Of a stretch of 64,000 nt of DNA, positions 21,836 through 34,728 are shown piece by piece. Every line of letters starts with the position of its first letter. Position 1 is the stretch's first letter. This DNA is from Glandiceps talaboti. Lineage: Eukaryota > Hemichordata > Enteropneusta > Spengelidae. The position numbers and the translations under genes are program-made. A model generated the notes under the pieces. The model ran no database searches. It saw nothing but the letters and a program-made list of their open reading frames with translations, and was not told where the DNA came from. The stretch is taken from NCBI RefSeq assembly GCF_964340395.1, contig NC_135554.1:22415592-22479591 (forward strand), written 5' to 3'.

Positions 21836-22170
21836 CTTGACAATCCCAATTTTATCAGTCACCCTGATGATCGCTGAGGAAGTGTGAAACTTTGAGTAAT
21901 GACTTAGAACATCCTTATTCTTTCCTTATTCTATGCTCTGCCACTAACATTGTATCAAGCACTATATATAAACTCAATAAAGTCAGTGGAGTAAACAGTG
22001 CTCAACACACATATATATATAAATTAAATATATATAAATGAGAACTGGATGGTCTCAACAAAACTCAATCAAAGGGTTTCCAAAGTTCTGACTTGCTTTC
22101 GCCTTAACAGACTACAGAGCATCATCAGGTAGGTGAGAGAACAACAGTAATGAATGCAAAGGAAATCTTG
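21836..22170. repeat. Pair of opposed CTGATGA...GAAA elements
   Basis: On the + strand CACCCTGATGATCGCTGAGG is followed by GTGTGAAAC (21861-21890). On the - strand CCTGATGATGCTCTG is followed by AAGGCGAAAGCAAGTC (22128 down to 22090). Such blocks accompany Penelope-like and related retroelements in many animals; the class is not settled here. Confidence 0.4.
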
Positions 22171-22984
22171 GGTGTGAACAGCTCTGTGCAGTACAAAAGA
22201 AAGGTGTTAACAAAGGTAGAAATGTGACAAGTGAAATTAACAGTTAGGATCTCAGTAAACAGATAAAGACACTTGGTTGAGTACAAGTACAAGAACATTA
22301 CAATAAAAATTATAACACTTAGGATGTCAGACAGACTTGAGGCGTTTCATTATTCAGTCCTTTTGTATTTTGTATTTAAATATGCATTGGGGAACGCAAA
22401 ATATTGATGCAACCCAAGAAATCGCTGTGCGTCAATAGTGTCAAATTGACTTTAGAGGGCACACTACTACATATTTCATACTCTACATGTCAGTCGTATT
22501 TGCTTTGGCTGAACCTTTTTCTGATTAAAATCAAGTAGGCCGTCACGCTACGTATGAACAAAAGAAAGTGGTCACCTCTACATATGCACCTACACCAAAG
22601 GTGGTCATTGAATGTGTATTTTAAGAAAAGAAGGCGGTCACCTATGACATAAAGACAAAAGAGAACACAAAGAACAAGTACAGTAGATGTGAAATATAGT
22701 AAATAAAACAAACAGCTTTCTCCTACATCAGTTTTTAAAAGGACATAGGCCGAGTTAATACATTTTCTGACGTGTAATTTGTACTGTCAATTGAAAGCTG
22801 CCTACAGTATCCTACTACACTTAAACTGAATCATATTTAATATTATTATTGAACAACTCTTAACTTATTGTAACATCTGTTATTTCCCTCTGCTCTTTGT
22901 CATAAATTGAAAAAAAATTGTGAAAATTTCTTTCACTGCTGCTAAAATTGTGGACCTGCCTACTCTTGCTCTCTCTAACCTTAC
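22171..22984. other. Gene-free intronic DNA
   Basis: A GGTCACCT word recurs at about 22570 and 22635 with related flanks (AAAGAAAGTGGTCACCTC, AAGAAGGCGGTCACCTA). No exon seen. Confidence 0.4.
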
Positions 22985-23312
22985 TGATCGTGCAATACTG
23001 TGCAAGGCACATGTGAATTGTGATTGCAGTTGACGATAAAAACATCCACTTAATGCATATTTTGATATTCTCCCATCTGGTCGAAGATACCATTCTTATT
23101 TAAATGCTCCAAAGTTCGATACAGAAATAGTTTTATGCCATCAGCCATTAGATTCCTAAATCGATGCTAAGCTGTATTTGTGTTTTTGTGTAGCTTGTCT
23201 TTGTTTTTACTCACCCTTTTCAGGGATTCTGGTGTATATTGTTTTTATTTATTCTGTTGTGAGCTGTAAACTATGTATCCTTTGATGACTAATAAAATAA
23301 TAATAATAATAA
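22985..23312 (+). mobile_element. LINE 3' end with (AAT)n tail
   Basis: One frame reads HPLNAYFDILPSGRRYHSYL (about 23046-23105). After a one-base shift the next frame reads VRYRNSFMPSAIRFLNRC and a stop (about 23112-23169). This is the standard C-terminal ending of CR1/Jockey-like reverse transcriptases (SGRRYxS...N...NSFxPSAxRLLN). A short 3' UTR and ATAATAATAATAAT follow. It is 5' truncated and frame-broken. Confidence 0.85.
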
Positions 23313-24145
23313 AGCACTTATTATTTGCAAAATTCAAACATTACATTCAGACATAATACATATATGCCCTATACAATTCAATCGAGAGTGCAAGCATCAC
23401 ATCCCATGCAATAATTTTACGCAAAAGTCAAATATATCAAAGCTGTAATATTTACTATGTTCAGACTACAAGTGTGAGTTTCACTCTGAGGTGACATAAA
23501 GTAGTAAATCTAATAAGCTGGATTTGGGACCCATTCACACTGAATGTTTGTACCTGACACAGATCACATACCAAAGTCATTCCATATTAGCATAGCCTTC
23601 ATTTGTTCCAATCATTTAGCAGCAACCCTGAACTTTAACCCTGGAACGATCCTTATCTAGGAAACTAAATACACTTACGTAATCAAATGGAATTTTGTGT
23701 CAGACACAAAAGATAAGTCAACTCTAAACCTAGTCTATCTGCTAGATCTCGGATGTTCTTCCTATACAATACGACACATGACCGAACATCGCTATCGAGG
23801 ATGGACCATCCAAGGTCTAGCAAATGTCATATCTGCAGTTCAGGATATAAATAACTGCCAATCAGAGAACCGCATTAGTGACAAGTACAAACAGAGGACA
23901 ATGGCTAATTTTTCATGCATATTCATCTTAAGGAGGGGGCTTGTAAAAATAACCACCAATGCGTTAACTGTAATGTGTGAATGGCAACGTCTACACACTC
24001 ATCAAACTCACAATTACCATAAACCGATAAGACATAGTAGTAATGACGTAAATGTGTTTGTCAACACCTGCATGCAGAGATTGAATATATTAAAGTATAT
24101 TTATATATGCATACATGGCCGAACCCAAAGCTTTTGTTTTTAGAG
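23313..24145 (+). other. Gene-free; unassigned open frame at 23697-24143
   Basis: The 148-codon frame has no recognised domain, mixed composition and no splice or start context that supports a gene. Most likely chance. Confidence 0.2.
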
Positions 24146-24272
24146 ACGCTTTTAAATTATTCATTGTGTTCTTATGCTAAATTTTTGTTGTTGTTGCTCT
24201 TTTGCTAGTCTTTCTTATTTTGTAATGTTCAGACCACTGAGACATGTTTGTGTAGTGGTCTTTAAACAATAA

Positions 24273-24308
<36 letters not shown>
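24146..24308 (+). repeat. Retroelement-like 3' end with (ATT)n tail
   Basis: TTCAGACCACTGAGACATG and TGTAGTGGTCTTTAAACAAT precede a 30-base ATT run. The near-inverted GACCACTGAGACA/TGTAGTGGTC pair could form a 3' stem, as in many LINE and SINE 3' ends. No partner copy in the window. Confidence 0.45.
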
Positions 24309-24310
<2 letters not shown>

Positions 24311-27300
24311 AATCTCAATGGAATGTCCGGTCTGAAAATGACATTTGCTAGACTGTTCGGGCAAGCCCTCACTGCGAACTTCGTTCGCTTACAGTATCGA
24401 AAGAAAGCCTGAACATCTAGCAGCAAGACTACTTTTAACCCCCCCCCACCCCCCCTTGCACCTGACCTAAATTTAACCCGACTCAGAGTCGACATTAACT
24501 GTTCATATTTGGGTTTTTTTATGTTAGATTGTTAGGTAAGACTTATCCAGGGGTCGACTCAGAGTCAACTCAACTGGCTAAGTGAAAACTACTTAATTAT
24601 TTTACACCACTCACAGCTATAAAACTGATCAAATTATTTTATTTTGACGAAGTCGTGATAGGTTATTTTTTAATCATATAGGTTTACAGATACAAGTCAT
24701 CTAGTAAATGACATCTAGTTGAAACTTCAATGTAGTGTGGGGGATCGAGTTAAAAGATACAAAAGGTTCATTATTTTCCATACATATAACAATCATACAT
24801 TTGGTGCTAAAGGACTGCTGTAGGTATGTGTGGCACTATTCACTAGATTTCAACCTATTTAACCCTGACAAAAAACATTGCATGTTAGTTGTATAGCACA
24901 CATTATATATACCTCCTTTTTTTTCATAAATTGTAGGAGTACAATAAACACTGTACGTGTATTGATGATGGGCCCTCAATTAATAACTCTTTTATTGAGA
25001 GTAACTCTACCGTGTACAAAAGGTGTGGGAAGACCTTTTATATGTTGGTGATTCAACACTGCCATATGGTTCCAAATGAACAATGTTTTCATTTTTCAAC
25101 GAGTTATTACTGACCCCAATTATAGACGCTTGCATATGATGGGATGAGAATTCAAACATACCCAGTGTGAGGAAGATGGATGTAATGTAAATCAAAAGGA
25201 GCGAATAGCTGTACTATTTTTATTACATGTCCAGTGAGTGTTATTAATTATAGTGGAAAATATGTATTCATCTATAATCCGGTTATAAAATTGCCAAAAT
25301 TTTGACAGCATCTTGTTCAAATCGAGATTTAGAAAAGGTTCACCTTAGTCTAATTTTCATAAACCTGTTGCCAGTTATAATATCCACTGCGGTTCTCTCC
25401 ATACAACACCATGTATTCTATACACACAGAGTTTACCTGTGCTACTCAGGGGATGGTTGTCACCTGACTGTACCCTGGGTTCACCAGGAAAATCTCTCCC
25501 CGGCTCTCATTGATGACCTTCAGTCTATGTTCTATAAAATCACTCAAAATCAAAGAGGTCAACAAATCTTTCCATCATTTCAGGATTAAAATGTTATTTC
25601 AAATGTAATAAAGACAAAACAAGCCTGAATCTAACAACATAAGTGACGTCACCTTACACAATGCATCTTGGAACTGGAAAATCAACTATTGACCATCATC
25701 AGGGCAATAAGTAGTTCATTTGCTTGGCAAGTGTCCCAAATGTTCTTGTCAGAAACAATGGCATAGATTACATATAATACATATCACTATATTATATTTA
25801 AATGGACCTATCATATACATCGTTAAACATGTAATGATGTGTATTATTTTGTAAACATATTTCTAGTAAGACGGTGTTGTGACAAACTGAGCCGATTTTC
25901 CAAATCTTAAAAAGAAAAGACTTAAGAAAAAAATTAGTTTTTTTATCATTAAAAAAAAAAAACTTTTCAAAAGGAGAATCCTGCAGCCCTGTATCCTTAG
26001 TTTGATTTCTTTTAAAGTTATCTGCCTTTCTTTCAAACTAATGGATATACATTTTAAAAATGGGTAAATTTTTACATTTTTGTGTGAATGTGAAAAAAAT
26101 TCTAACTTTGATGCCAAAACATTGAAATCAGGTGGGTTTATTTATAGAACACACTTTTTGGCAATTTTTTCTTTAAAAATGTTGTCCTGAAACCAATCTT
26201 TTTGTTTGTTGCTCCTGCTGAACACACATTTCAGTCAAAGTTTATATATTGTTTTCTCTTTCTAATGAAATGAATTTCAATTCAATTCCATTCAATTCAA
26301 ATTCAAACGTCAGTGGGCCATAATTACACAATTAGATATCCTTTCATTCTGTCAAAGAAAATATAAGTGACCTAAGGGGCCTTATCACTTGTTGTCTTTG
26401 ACTCAAACTGACAAAACCCCTTAAGTTATGAATACTTTCTTTGGCTGAATAACAAATAATATTGGGGACTGATGTAAAATCTATATACTTGTGCAAGCAT
26501 AATTTATGAAGAGAAAGAAGAGTAACGGCAACTTTGAGCACTTTTGAATCATACTTCCACCATATTTCCAGCATTGCAGAATGAATGATGTATACATGCA
26601 TTGTCATGATATGGATTGACCTGGATATAAATACCATACATTTTGTTCAAATGCACTCAACTTGTACCTAGTATTTCACTTTTCAAATATGATCTATGGC
26701 TGCGTTGGCCTGACAGATCCAATCATTGCTTCCCCTTAAGAAGTAACGAGTGGTTACACTTAAGCAGAACAAGGACTATAGATCTTTTAGACTCTGAGTT
26801 GACTGTGTATCAACTTCAAAAACTGTACAGTACACACATGACACACAGCCAACACATTGTATAAAAGTGGATGAAAATTTTGAATGATTAACATGTACAA
26901 AAATATATCTCACAAGGATTAACTGGGTTTTTTGTGTGATTGTGTGGCTGACTTTTCACGACCAAAAATTGCTGTGGGCTACAGCTATTGTGATCTTAAA
27001 AATAGAACTGATTATAGTTAACCTTCTCCCTAAAGCTGTCGCCAGTAAATTACAAGACAGAGTTGGTATGCTAGATCCACTACCAGAGGGCAGAGCTCTA
27101 CAAAGTACAACAGATGTTGGTACATGATTAAAACACTAGTATAGCTTTTAATCTAGCAAAGAATCCCTACTTGAGATCTATATTAAATTGACAGGGGCCA
27201 GTGTTTGCTGACCTATCTCAGCACTTTAAATAATTTTGAAAATGACACTTTGCCCCTTGGAATAACCATGTAAAATGAACATGGCATATCAAACCGAAAT

Positions 27301-27894
27301 GAGACTGTCCACCCACGTATGAATACACTATTATATTATACTTCCTAGTGAAGTGCCTGGAATCCCAGCAAAACCTCTAGGGTTCCCCATCTTTCCATGT
27401 TGGCAAACACGGTTCCCTCAAGCACAGTTTAAGTGCACCTCTAGGGCATTTTGAAATGTTTTGAAAGTCCACTACCTTATAAAAATATTTTCGATTAGCT
27501 ATGTAGTATAACACAGGTTACAATTACACAATATCTAACATGAATAGAACCATATGTTTTGAATTGTACATGTCTTAGGGCGAAAGTACAGAGTTTAAAT
27601 GTAAAAGCAGGGTACAAGTTGTGTCATTTAGCCCTACCCACTGTCTTCTCTCATAGTGCTGGCTATTGTGACGACATGTTGTATCATACAGACTCTAGAA
27701 ATACCAACTTTCCTTGAAAACTTCATAGCTCTTTGTATACCCTAGTATACATTTATTTCAAAATTCATATGCTGCATGTCATGGCGTTTAGTACTACAAT
27801 GTGTATCTATTTGTAGGAGGTTAAATGCTGCAGTCAATCATCGATTCTCACCAGTCAGTATGACAGGGAATAGCTAGAATATGTTTGTGATACT
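24309..27894. other. Gene-free intronic DNA, 3.6 kb
   Basis: Poly-C tracts near 24440-24455; a TTCAATTC-rich patch at 26270-26310. Open frames at 25302-25589, 26643-26864 and 26936-27127 have no family resemblance. No transposon termini recognised. Confidence 0.4.
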
Positions 27895-28265
27895 AGTATT
27901 TGGCAAAATACAACGGTAGCCAGTTAAATAATACGACAGAAATCCATTACACGCAAGTGCAAGCGTACTTGAGGTATTTGCACAAGTGCTTGCAGTGTTC
28001 TCTTTACCTGTATGCTAGTGAAAATGCAGCAGAAAACACTGCAAGCATGAGTGCAAATACCCGTAAGTACCCACACTGGAACTCATGTAGCATATGTTTA
28101 TCTCAAATGGCAAATTTCCATATAGATCATAAAAATCAGACAGCATGATCACGCGATTTCGTGTGTAGTGAATGATTGCATCCTCATTTGCATATCATTT
28201 GCATGCAGGTATGCAATAATATTTTCAGTATTGCACTGCAGTGAAAATACCACTAGTATACATGT
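27895..28265. mobile_element. Foldback element or hairpin-RNA-like palindrome
   Basis: The inner arms are GTACTTGAGGTATTTGCAC... (27965-27999) and its near complement ending ...GTGCAAATACCCGTAAGTAC (28035-28070), with about three mismatches over 27 nt and a 35-nt loop. Weaker outer symmetry (GATACTAGTATTTGG near 27890, ACCACTAGTATAC near 28248) suggests the hairpin is the centre of a degenerate foldback MITE. Confidence 0.55.
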
Positions 28266-29290
28266 GCACCAGTGCAAGTAATCTCTGGTACAGATGTATA
28301 AAAACAAAACATTGTCTAGGTCTGGCTCATTGCTACATTGTATGTATGGCTCAATAAAAATTACATTTTCTATGCATTAAGCTATCACTGTCAGCAGATT
28401 GTTGCAAAACCCTATACATTGCAACAATGTATACTTTTTCAGGGTGTCAATAATTAAATGTAACAATTGTTCCTCAATTGTTGACATGCCAGATGATAAC
28501 ATGTAGCAATATTAGTGCAAATTTTGCTCCCCCCCCCCCCCCCCCCCGATGATTTGTTTCAACTCCACTGACTTCCATTGTATACATTACAGCTAACAAA
28601 AACCAAAGTAAACCCCACTTCTTCAAAAAGTGTCAGCTTGTTCTAGAGGCATGGTGGATTTACAATGACGTGTAGTTACGGTACACATATTTCTTACTAT
28701 AAAACTAGTAATGCATTAAACATGCCTTTTGTTTTTAAGTTGATGTACTAAAAGCTATTTGTTGATGCCTTCAGCCTGACATATCAATATTAACTAAAGT
28801 AAATCATTTATGACCAACCACTTCAAATTAAAAGCACATAATATTTATACAATATAAATGTAAAATATATGAACATACATAATGTAATGATGTGGAGTTC
28901 AATCAGTTCTGTTTCCATAGCAACAGCTATCTATTTACCAACCTAATTCAATGATGTCTTCATTTAAATAAATTTGAATATTTCTACATACTTTATGGAG
29001 CAATGTACTTTACACCTACATATTTTTGCCACTACACTTTTTTTTTCTCGATTTTACAGTCTTAGAGGACTAGGGCTAGCAATTTCAGAAAGTGGTAGCC
29101 TAAGGATGGTGATGAATAGTCCTATATGAACTGAAAACAGAGTTCCTCTTTTGGTAATATTTATGTTATTAAAATACTTTCATGTCTGTAAATCTTCCAT
29201 CCTTTAAATCATTGCATAAATCAGGGGTAGCCTGAGTAGGCTACCAGCTACAAATTATGGTAGAACAAGAATTGGTAGTTAATTTCAAGC
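28266..29290. other. Gene-free intronic DNA with poly-C tract
   Basis: A C run lies at about 28530-28547. GTTTCCATAGCAAC at 28911-28924 is X-box-like. Nothing coding seen. Confidence 0.4.
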
Positions 29291-29296
29291 CCTATT

Positions 29297-29633
29297 CCAT
29301 ACATACATACATACGTACGTACGTACGTACGTACATACATACATACATACATACATACATACATACATACATACATACATACATACATACATACATACAT
29401 ACATACATACATACATACATACATACATACATGCATACATACATGCATGCATACATATATACATACATACATACATACATACATTCATACATACATACAT
29501 ACATACATACATACATACATACATACATACATACATACATACATACATACATACATGCATACATACATACATACATACATACATACATACATACATGATA
29601 CATACATATACATGCATACATACATACATACAT

Positions 29634-29672
<39 letters not shown>

Positions 29673-29674
29673 CA
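29297..29674. repeat. (ATAC)n microsatellite, about 370 bp
   Basis: ACAT/ATAC tetranucleotide run with an ACGT patch at 29312-29333, occasional ATGC variants, and an (AC)n tail at 29649-29673. The period of four leaves frames open on both strands; these are not genes. Confidence 0.97.
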
Positions 29675-32197
29675 TCAGGTAGAATAGATGACACGACAGG
29701 GAGACAATAATGTAAGCTAATCTACATCAACTTATCATCATCACCTGTATATCATCTACCTGTTGTCATTGGCAACAGAATAACAATAATAACATCTTCC
29801 TAGGATTCCCACGGGACTATTATACAACAGTAGTCCAGGACACAACTATATTTACAAAACACTTTTACCTTTCTTGTAACAGGCACATTATAGAAGGTAG
29901 CTAGTGACAATAGGAGGCATGAAGTTCATGATTATGTCCTATACATACTAGGAATGTATCACTGCATTTGAAAGAATATCACAACATCTTGTGACACTTG
30001 GAACAGATATCCTTTTCTTTCACTTTTCTGTGGTAGAACATTCTATGAAGAAAATGCTACAGCATTGACAAGATTGTTGTCTTCTAATACAATGGAACCA
30101 ACATCCCTTTTCACTTTTCAGAGAATGATGGAACATTCTTTGTTGAAAATGCTGCAGAAAAAAATATATCCTCTTCTTATACTTGGAAAAGCTATCCTTT
30201 TTACTTGTCAGTGGTAGACCATTCTTAGGGAGAAAATGCTACAGTATTGACCAAATACTGTCTTCTGACATTTGGAACTATTTCATTTTTCTGAGCAGGA
30301 TCATTTTTTCAAGTAAATGCTGCAACTTTTAGCAACTGGCAAGACAGCTGTACACTAAGTTGCCGCAATTTGTAACAGTGACTTTTCCCCCAGCTGCACT
30401 AGTTTACATGGGTAATGTCAGTACTGTGAGAACACAATGACAATGGACCAATTTGTTGGTTCCACTCTACTGCCTTCTAGTTTAGACTGCTGCCTTTCCA
30501 CAAAGAAATGATACAAAACTTTCCACTTTCTGCCAAGTTTTGATGGTGGTCTCCCAAGAAAAGCTTAGCAGCTGCAGAAACAGAGTGAATGCCACGAATA
30601 ATGCAACATGTTTGAAGTTGTGACTTGATGCATTGCATGTTTATGCTTCAAATAGTTTCATGAGACAACCAAAACCATTAACCCGGCCCTTTGTAACTTG
30701 TTATTTTTTTTTTTTTTTGCTTAAATGAGAGGTTTGAAATAGATTTTTAACTATGTCATTGGTTATCAAATCACAATAAAAGCCTATTGCAGAATGTTGT
30801 TTCTTTTGTGAACTTAATGAAGATGGGTCTATTAAAACTCCACTTCTACTGAGGTCTTTTTTTTCTTCCTTTTTTTAAAGATTAATAGATTTTTTAAGAT
30901 TAAATTATTAATGAAGTCTAATTTGCCACTATATTAGATGAATACAACAGAGGTATTGTTATAATACATCCCCGGCAAGTACAATGTGGTCGCTGACATT
31001 TATCACTGACAAGCAGCAAACGCCATATGTTTCAAAGCCAGCTGCCATACGTGTGTATATATACATACTGACCACACTTCACACCCACCCGACCTTCTTA
31101 ACATACTACAAGTACAAGCTGTTCCAGTTTTTTTTAAAAAGATAAATTGTCTAAAGAGCCTCACATCAGAGGTCCAATTTTACATTCAAACTGTGGTTTA
31201 CATGCTAAAAAACAACAAGTCATTGAGTCAACCTTATTTTTCTAAATACTATTTTTTTTTCCCTATGGTAATAAATCGACTTACGATGAAATGACACTCG
31301 CAGTCGTCAAGAAAATTGATGACTAACATTTAGTGTACTTTAATATTAATTTCACAGAAGAAATAAATAATAATACCAAAAGACTTAGTCATGTTGTATG
31401 TACGACGTATTTACATATGTTAAAACGGGGAAAAAAAGGAATTTGCCTTTTTGCTATTTGTATGGTTTGAAAAAATTAATATTTTATAATTGAATAGTAA
31501 ATTTTTAGTAATGTATATCAACAAACTTGCCAAATGGAAAACACTCAACAAAATAAAAAATACTGTGAAAAATATATGCATCGTTTTATACCGTATCAAG
31601 GCACCTAACAATTTAGCAGAGCAGAGGTATTGTTGGAAGCCAGGTAAAACTGCGTGGGAGTTCCATAGCATGGGCAGGCAGACACGATTCATTTGCAATT
31701 GCATTTAAAATCGTATTCGATCACGTTGACGATCACGACTGAATATGTTTAAGGGGGAAAATGTCACTTCGTCAGCCGACAACACAAATTCTCCGGATCT
31801 GAAAGTTTTATGATTGTACAAATATACGAAAGGAAGTGATTGAATAAAACGGAATGATAGTTTGGCCGAATGAATGACATACTATTTCCAGGTAAAGTGC
31901 TACATTCGGAAGAATGGGTCGTTTTTAGGCAGAGTTTTTTCAACACTGTACACTTGTGTGTGGGTGGCTAACTGTGTGTAGGAGGTTGAGAAAACAAGGA
32001 GGCGAAAAAAAAATCGATGATTTATTACACAAGACAAAAAGGTTTTCGACACGGAGAAACTATCTCAGAACACTAAAGCACATATGTACCGTTATTCGAC
32101 AACAGTATATTTTATTCGATACTTGTCTGGGTTGAGGAAGAGTTCAACTGGACAGTCGGTCGCGACCACAGCACGAGGCTGGATGGCGCCCACCTAC
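29675..32197. other. Left part of RWDD3 intron 1 next to exon 1; no exon seen
   Basis: At 30000-30320 loosely repeated words (AACATTCTATGAAGAAAATG, AACATTCTTTGTTGAAAATG, CATTCTTAGGGAGAAAATG) indicate an old repeat of about 110 bp. Otherwise no feature recognised. Confidence 0.4.
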
Positions 32198-32273
32198 CTG
32201 TCGCATTCAGCATGATAAACTCGCCCTCCGAGCAATATATGGCCATCAAAGCATCAACTTCTGCCTCCACCAT
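32198..32273 (-). CDS. RWDD3: RWDD3 (RSUME) orthologue, exon 1: start codon and first RWD residues
   Basis: ATG at 32273-32271 opens MVEAEVDALMAIYCSEGEF followed by IMLNAT, ending at the donor ACAG|GTAGGTGG. The pattern ExxxLxAIYCxEGEFxxL is the first helix and strand of RWD domains, and the position matches the N terminus of RWDD3. There are 25 codons and one base; the next exon supplies two bases to make Glu, so the phase agrees exactly with exon 2. The ATG was chosen because it leaves only three residues before the domain, as in relatives. It is too short for ordinary ORF detection and lies in a moderately CpG-containing stretch consistent with a promoter. Confidence 0.85.
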
Positions 32274-32520
32274 CTTCTACCTGTGGTTAGCGGGTGTGAC
32301 CTGGAGAAAACAGAGAACGTACCTCCCACATTTCGCGAACAACAGACCACAACATTCACTCACAGTCTAAATCTTCGGCATGACTTGTCTACGTCATCGC
32401 CGTGTAAAGTTCCAAACGAAAGTATCGGTAGTCATTTTATTGATGGCGCTATAACTATCAAGACAGACTGATCAGTCAGAACAAGTAAAGTTATCGGGGA
32501 AAAATGATGAGATTCTATTT
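32274..32520 (-). promoter_or_regulatory. Probable 5' UTR and promoter region of RWDD3
   Basis: Directly upstream of the RWDD3 start codon on the minus strand. CpG dinucleotides are denser than in flanking intron and intergenic DNA. No TATA box or other core element can be fixed from sequence alone. Confidence 0.35.
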
Positions 32521-32639
32521 AGCTCTGCAAATATGTGCACTGAGACCACACCTCTTCGCCCCCCCCCGCTAATTTTGTTTGTTTTTTAGAACCTTTAACA
32601 CATGTCACTGAATCACAAATTCAAGACACAAAGTGATAT

Positions 32640-32765
32640 CAATCAATACACTTTATTCAAAGAGGGTAACCCAGTTGGCCGAAGCCAATCTTCCCAAGGG
32701 CCCCCTGAATAAAACTACTATTAGGAAATATAAATTACAAAACTGTACAGTGTGAGGACATACAA
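32640..32765 (-). mobile_element. LINE 3' UTR fragment (L2-like), minus orientation
   Basis: On the minus strand GGGGGCCCTTGGGAAGATTG, GGCTTCGGCCAACTGGGTTA, CCCTCTTTGAATAAAG and TATTGATTGAT follow in order. A GGGCCCTTGGAAGA ... GGTTACCC ... AATAAAG ending with a GATT-like tail is typical of L2-type LINE 3' ends. No coding part is left. Confidence 0.6.
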
Positions 32766-34728
32766 TAAACAACAAAAGTGGCTAGATATTTGTCATAAAA
32801 TGTTAGTGACAGCCACATGATACAACAGACCGTAGTCTAGGTCCATTTCTCAGTCAACTGGTATTCCAAAAAATTGTACTAGAAACATTATTTTTTTGGC
32901 TTGACCTTGTTTTATACTAAAGACGGTTTTGTAAATACTTAAAAAATATGAATTAAAATACTCAAAACACAAGCTATTTAGACACTTGAAGTTAAAAACA
33001 CTAAAGAATTTCTGTATGTGTATGTGTATGTGTATGTGTATGTGATTGGCAAATATTCGTAGAAATTGTCAATAATAATTTATTATAAATTCCACCGATG
33101 GTATCAAATAATCTCCTGGCTGTGGGTACGGGTGCATCTCTGTCGGCGTCAAAGACGAATCTTACGGCTACTTAACTGTAGTTAAATAGATTCGTTTTGC
33201 GCCAACCTCAAAATGTTTTTGTTTTTTTAAATGCCAAGACAGTAACATATACACAAATAATTTATAGAAATGTCAGAAAGACTTTGTAACTTTAATTGTT
33301 ATTAGTTTTGACTGTAATATGTATTAATCTAGTTTATGTACAGTTTCTATGTACATTGTAGTGTTTTTTTTCATTTTGGTAAACTTTAGGGGGGGGGGAC
33401 AGAAAAATACAGTAATTTTTACCAGATCAAGGCGTTATTTGCTCCTTCCGTGTAAGGGCTAAGCGTATACTGACCGAGTTAACATGATTCCATAGACATT
33501 TTTCCCAAATAAATCACACAGTCCCTTCAATATATTAGGTCAACTTCAAAACACTAGCATCAAATGCCGATCGCGTGGTTACTTCCTACACAGTGGATGC
33601 CTGTAACTAGCTGCCCGAGGCGTTTAGCAACACAGAGCATATCTGATTCATTATAGACATAACACGTACAACAATTACAAGTAAGAATAGTCCAAGTACT
33701 TTTCGAACGGCGCGTTTCCTTGCCGATAAGCAGTACGGGAAATGAAATGAAATGAAATGACACTTAGCTTACTGAAGACGCTTGAGTGATGCCAAAAAAA
33801 ACGGCCTGGGGGAGGGAGGCGGGGATCGCCCTCACACTTCCGCGCACACCGTGCCCCATACACGGCAGCCGCGTTGCGGGCATTTTTCCATTCATGACAC
33901 ACCCGGAAACGAAATGTTCCCATTCAGTAGACAAGAACTTATTGAAGTTGGATGATTTATTTGTGGGAAATGTCCAAGTATGAGAAATGTGTGATACTCC
34001 AATGAGGAGTTGCTATTGCTACCATGCATGGTGGTACGTGATTCGACTTTAGTCATTCATATCGTTGTTAGTGTTTTCATCTCAATGACCGGAAAAAAAG
34101 TTCTGTGGTTAATTACTACGTATATTGATCGTATTGTTAGCTTGAATTCTACATGAGAAAATGGTGACCTTCTGTTTCATGACTGATGTTTTGAAAGATG
34201 TTTACTTCCACAAATATCTCTTTCCCTTTCTTCACAAAGAAATTAAGGTCTTCCAAAGTTTTAAAATAGACGATTGAGATTCACAAAATGGACACCTTGG
34301 ATATGACAAACATGCCAACAACATATCACGGCGACACGCAATTAAATAGCGCCCTCTATTGTCAATTACAAAAATATTAACACACTTGTTTTCACTTTCA
34401 ATGGATATCTTCATGAATATATATACACATTAAAGCTACAATATATATAATAATAATATTAGGGACAAACAATAATTTTGTCTGAGGTGAAGTCAGGGAA
34501 AACTTAACAGATGTTTGCCCCAAAAGCGTTCTGTTAGATCCATTAAACCGGCAAGGCGTCTGTACTATAGTAACAATTACCAAGTTTGCCACGAAGTCAA
34601 ATGATCTGAAAAATTGTTCAGTATATTAACTTATACTACGTCTTTGTCAGAATTTGCTTGTATCAGAATCACTGACACCAAGTGTTGAAATTTCACCCTA
34701 CAATGTTCCCCATTCATTCATAGTGGCT
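32766..34728. other. Intergenic region between RWDD3 and the polycystin-like fragment
   Basis: (TGTATG)n at 33016-33042; CpG-rich block at about 33690-33930, including GCGCACACC and GCAGCCGCGTTGCGGG, with open frames on both strands that match no family. The block may be an unrecognised promoter or an old insertion. A poly-G run lies near 33390. Confidence 0.4.

Noticed and set aside
23697-24143. 148-codon open frame as a gene
   Set aside because: No family resemblance and no coding-like bias; it lies between two retroelement 3' ends inside an intron.
26936-27127. Frame containing LLPKAVASKL as a guanylate-cyclase dimerisation segment
   Set aside because: A single short similarity, with no neighbouring cyclase or kinase-like sequence.
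29248-29710. Several open frames over 100 codons on both strands in the ATAC tract
   Set aside because: A tetranucleotide repeat without stops gives long frames (YIHT, CMYV) by arithmetic; there is no gene signal.
33560-33983. Gene in the CpG-richer block between RWDD3 and the polycystin-like fragment
   Set aside because: Frames on both strands are open but none resembles a known protein; recorded only as a composition anomaly.
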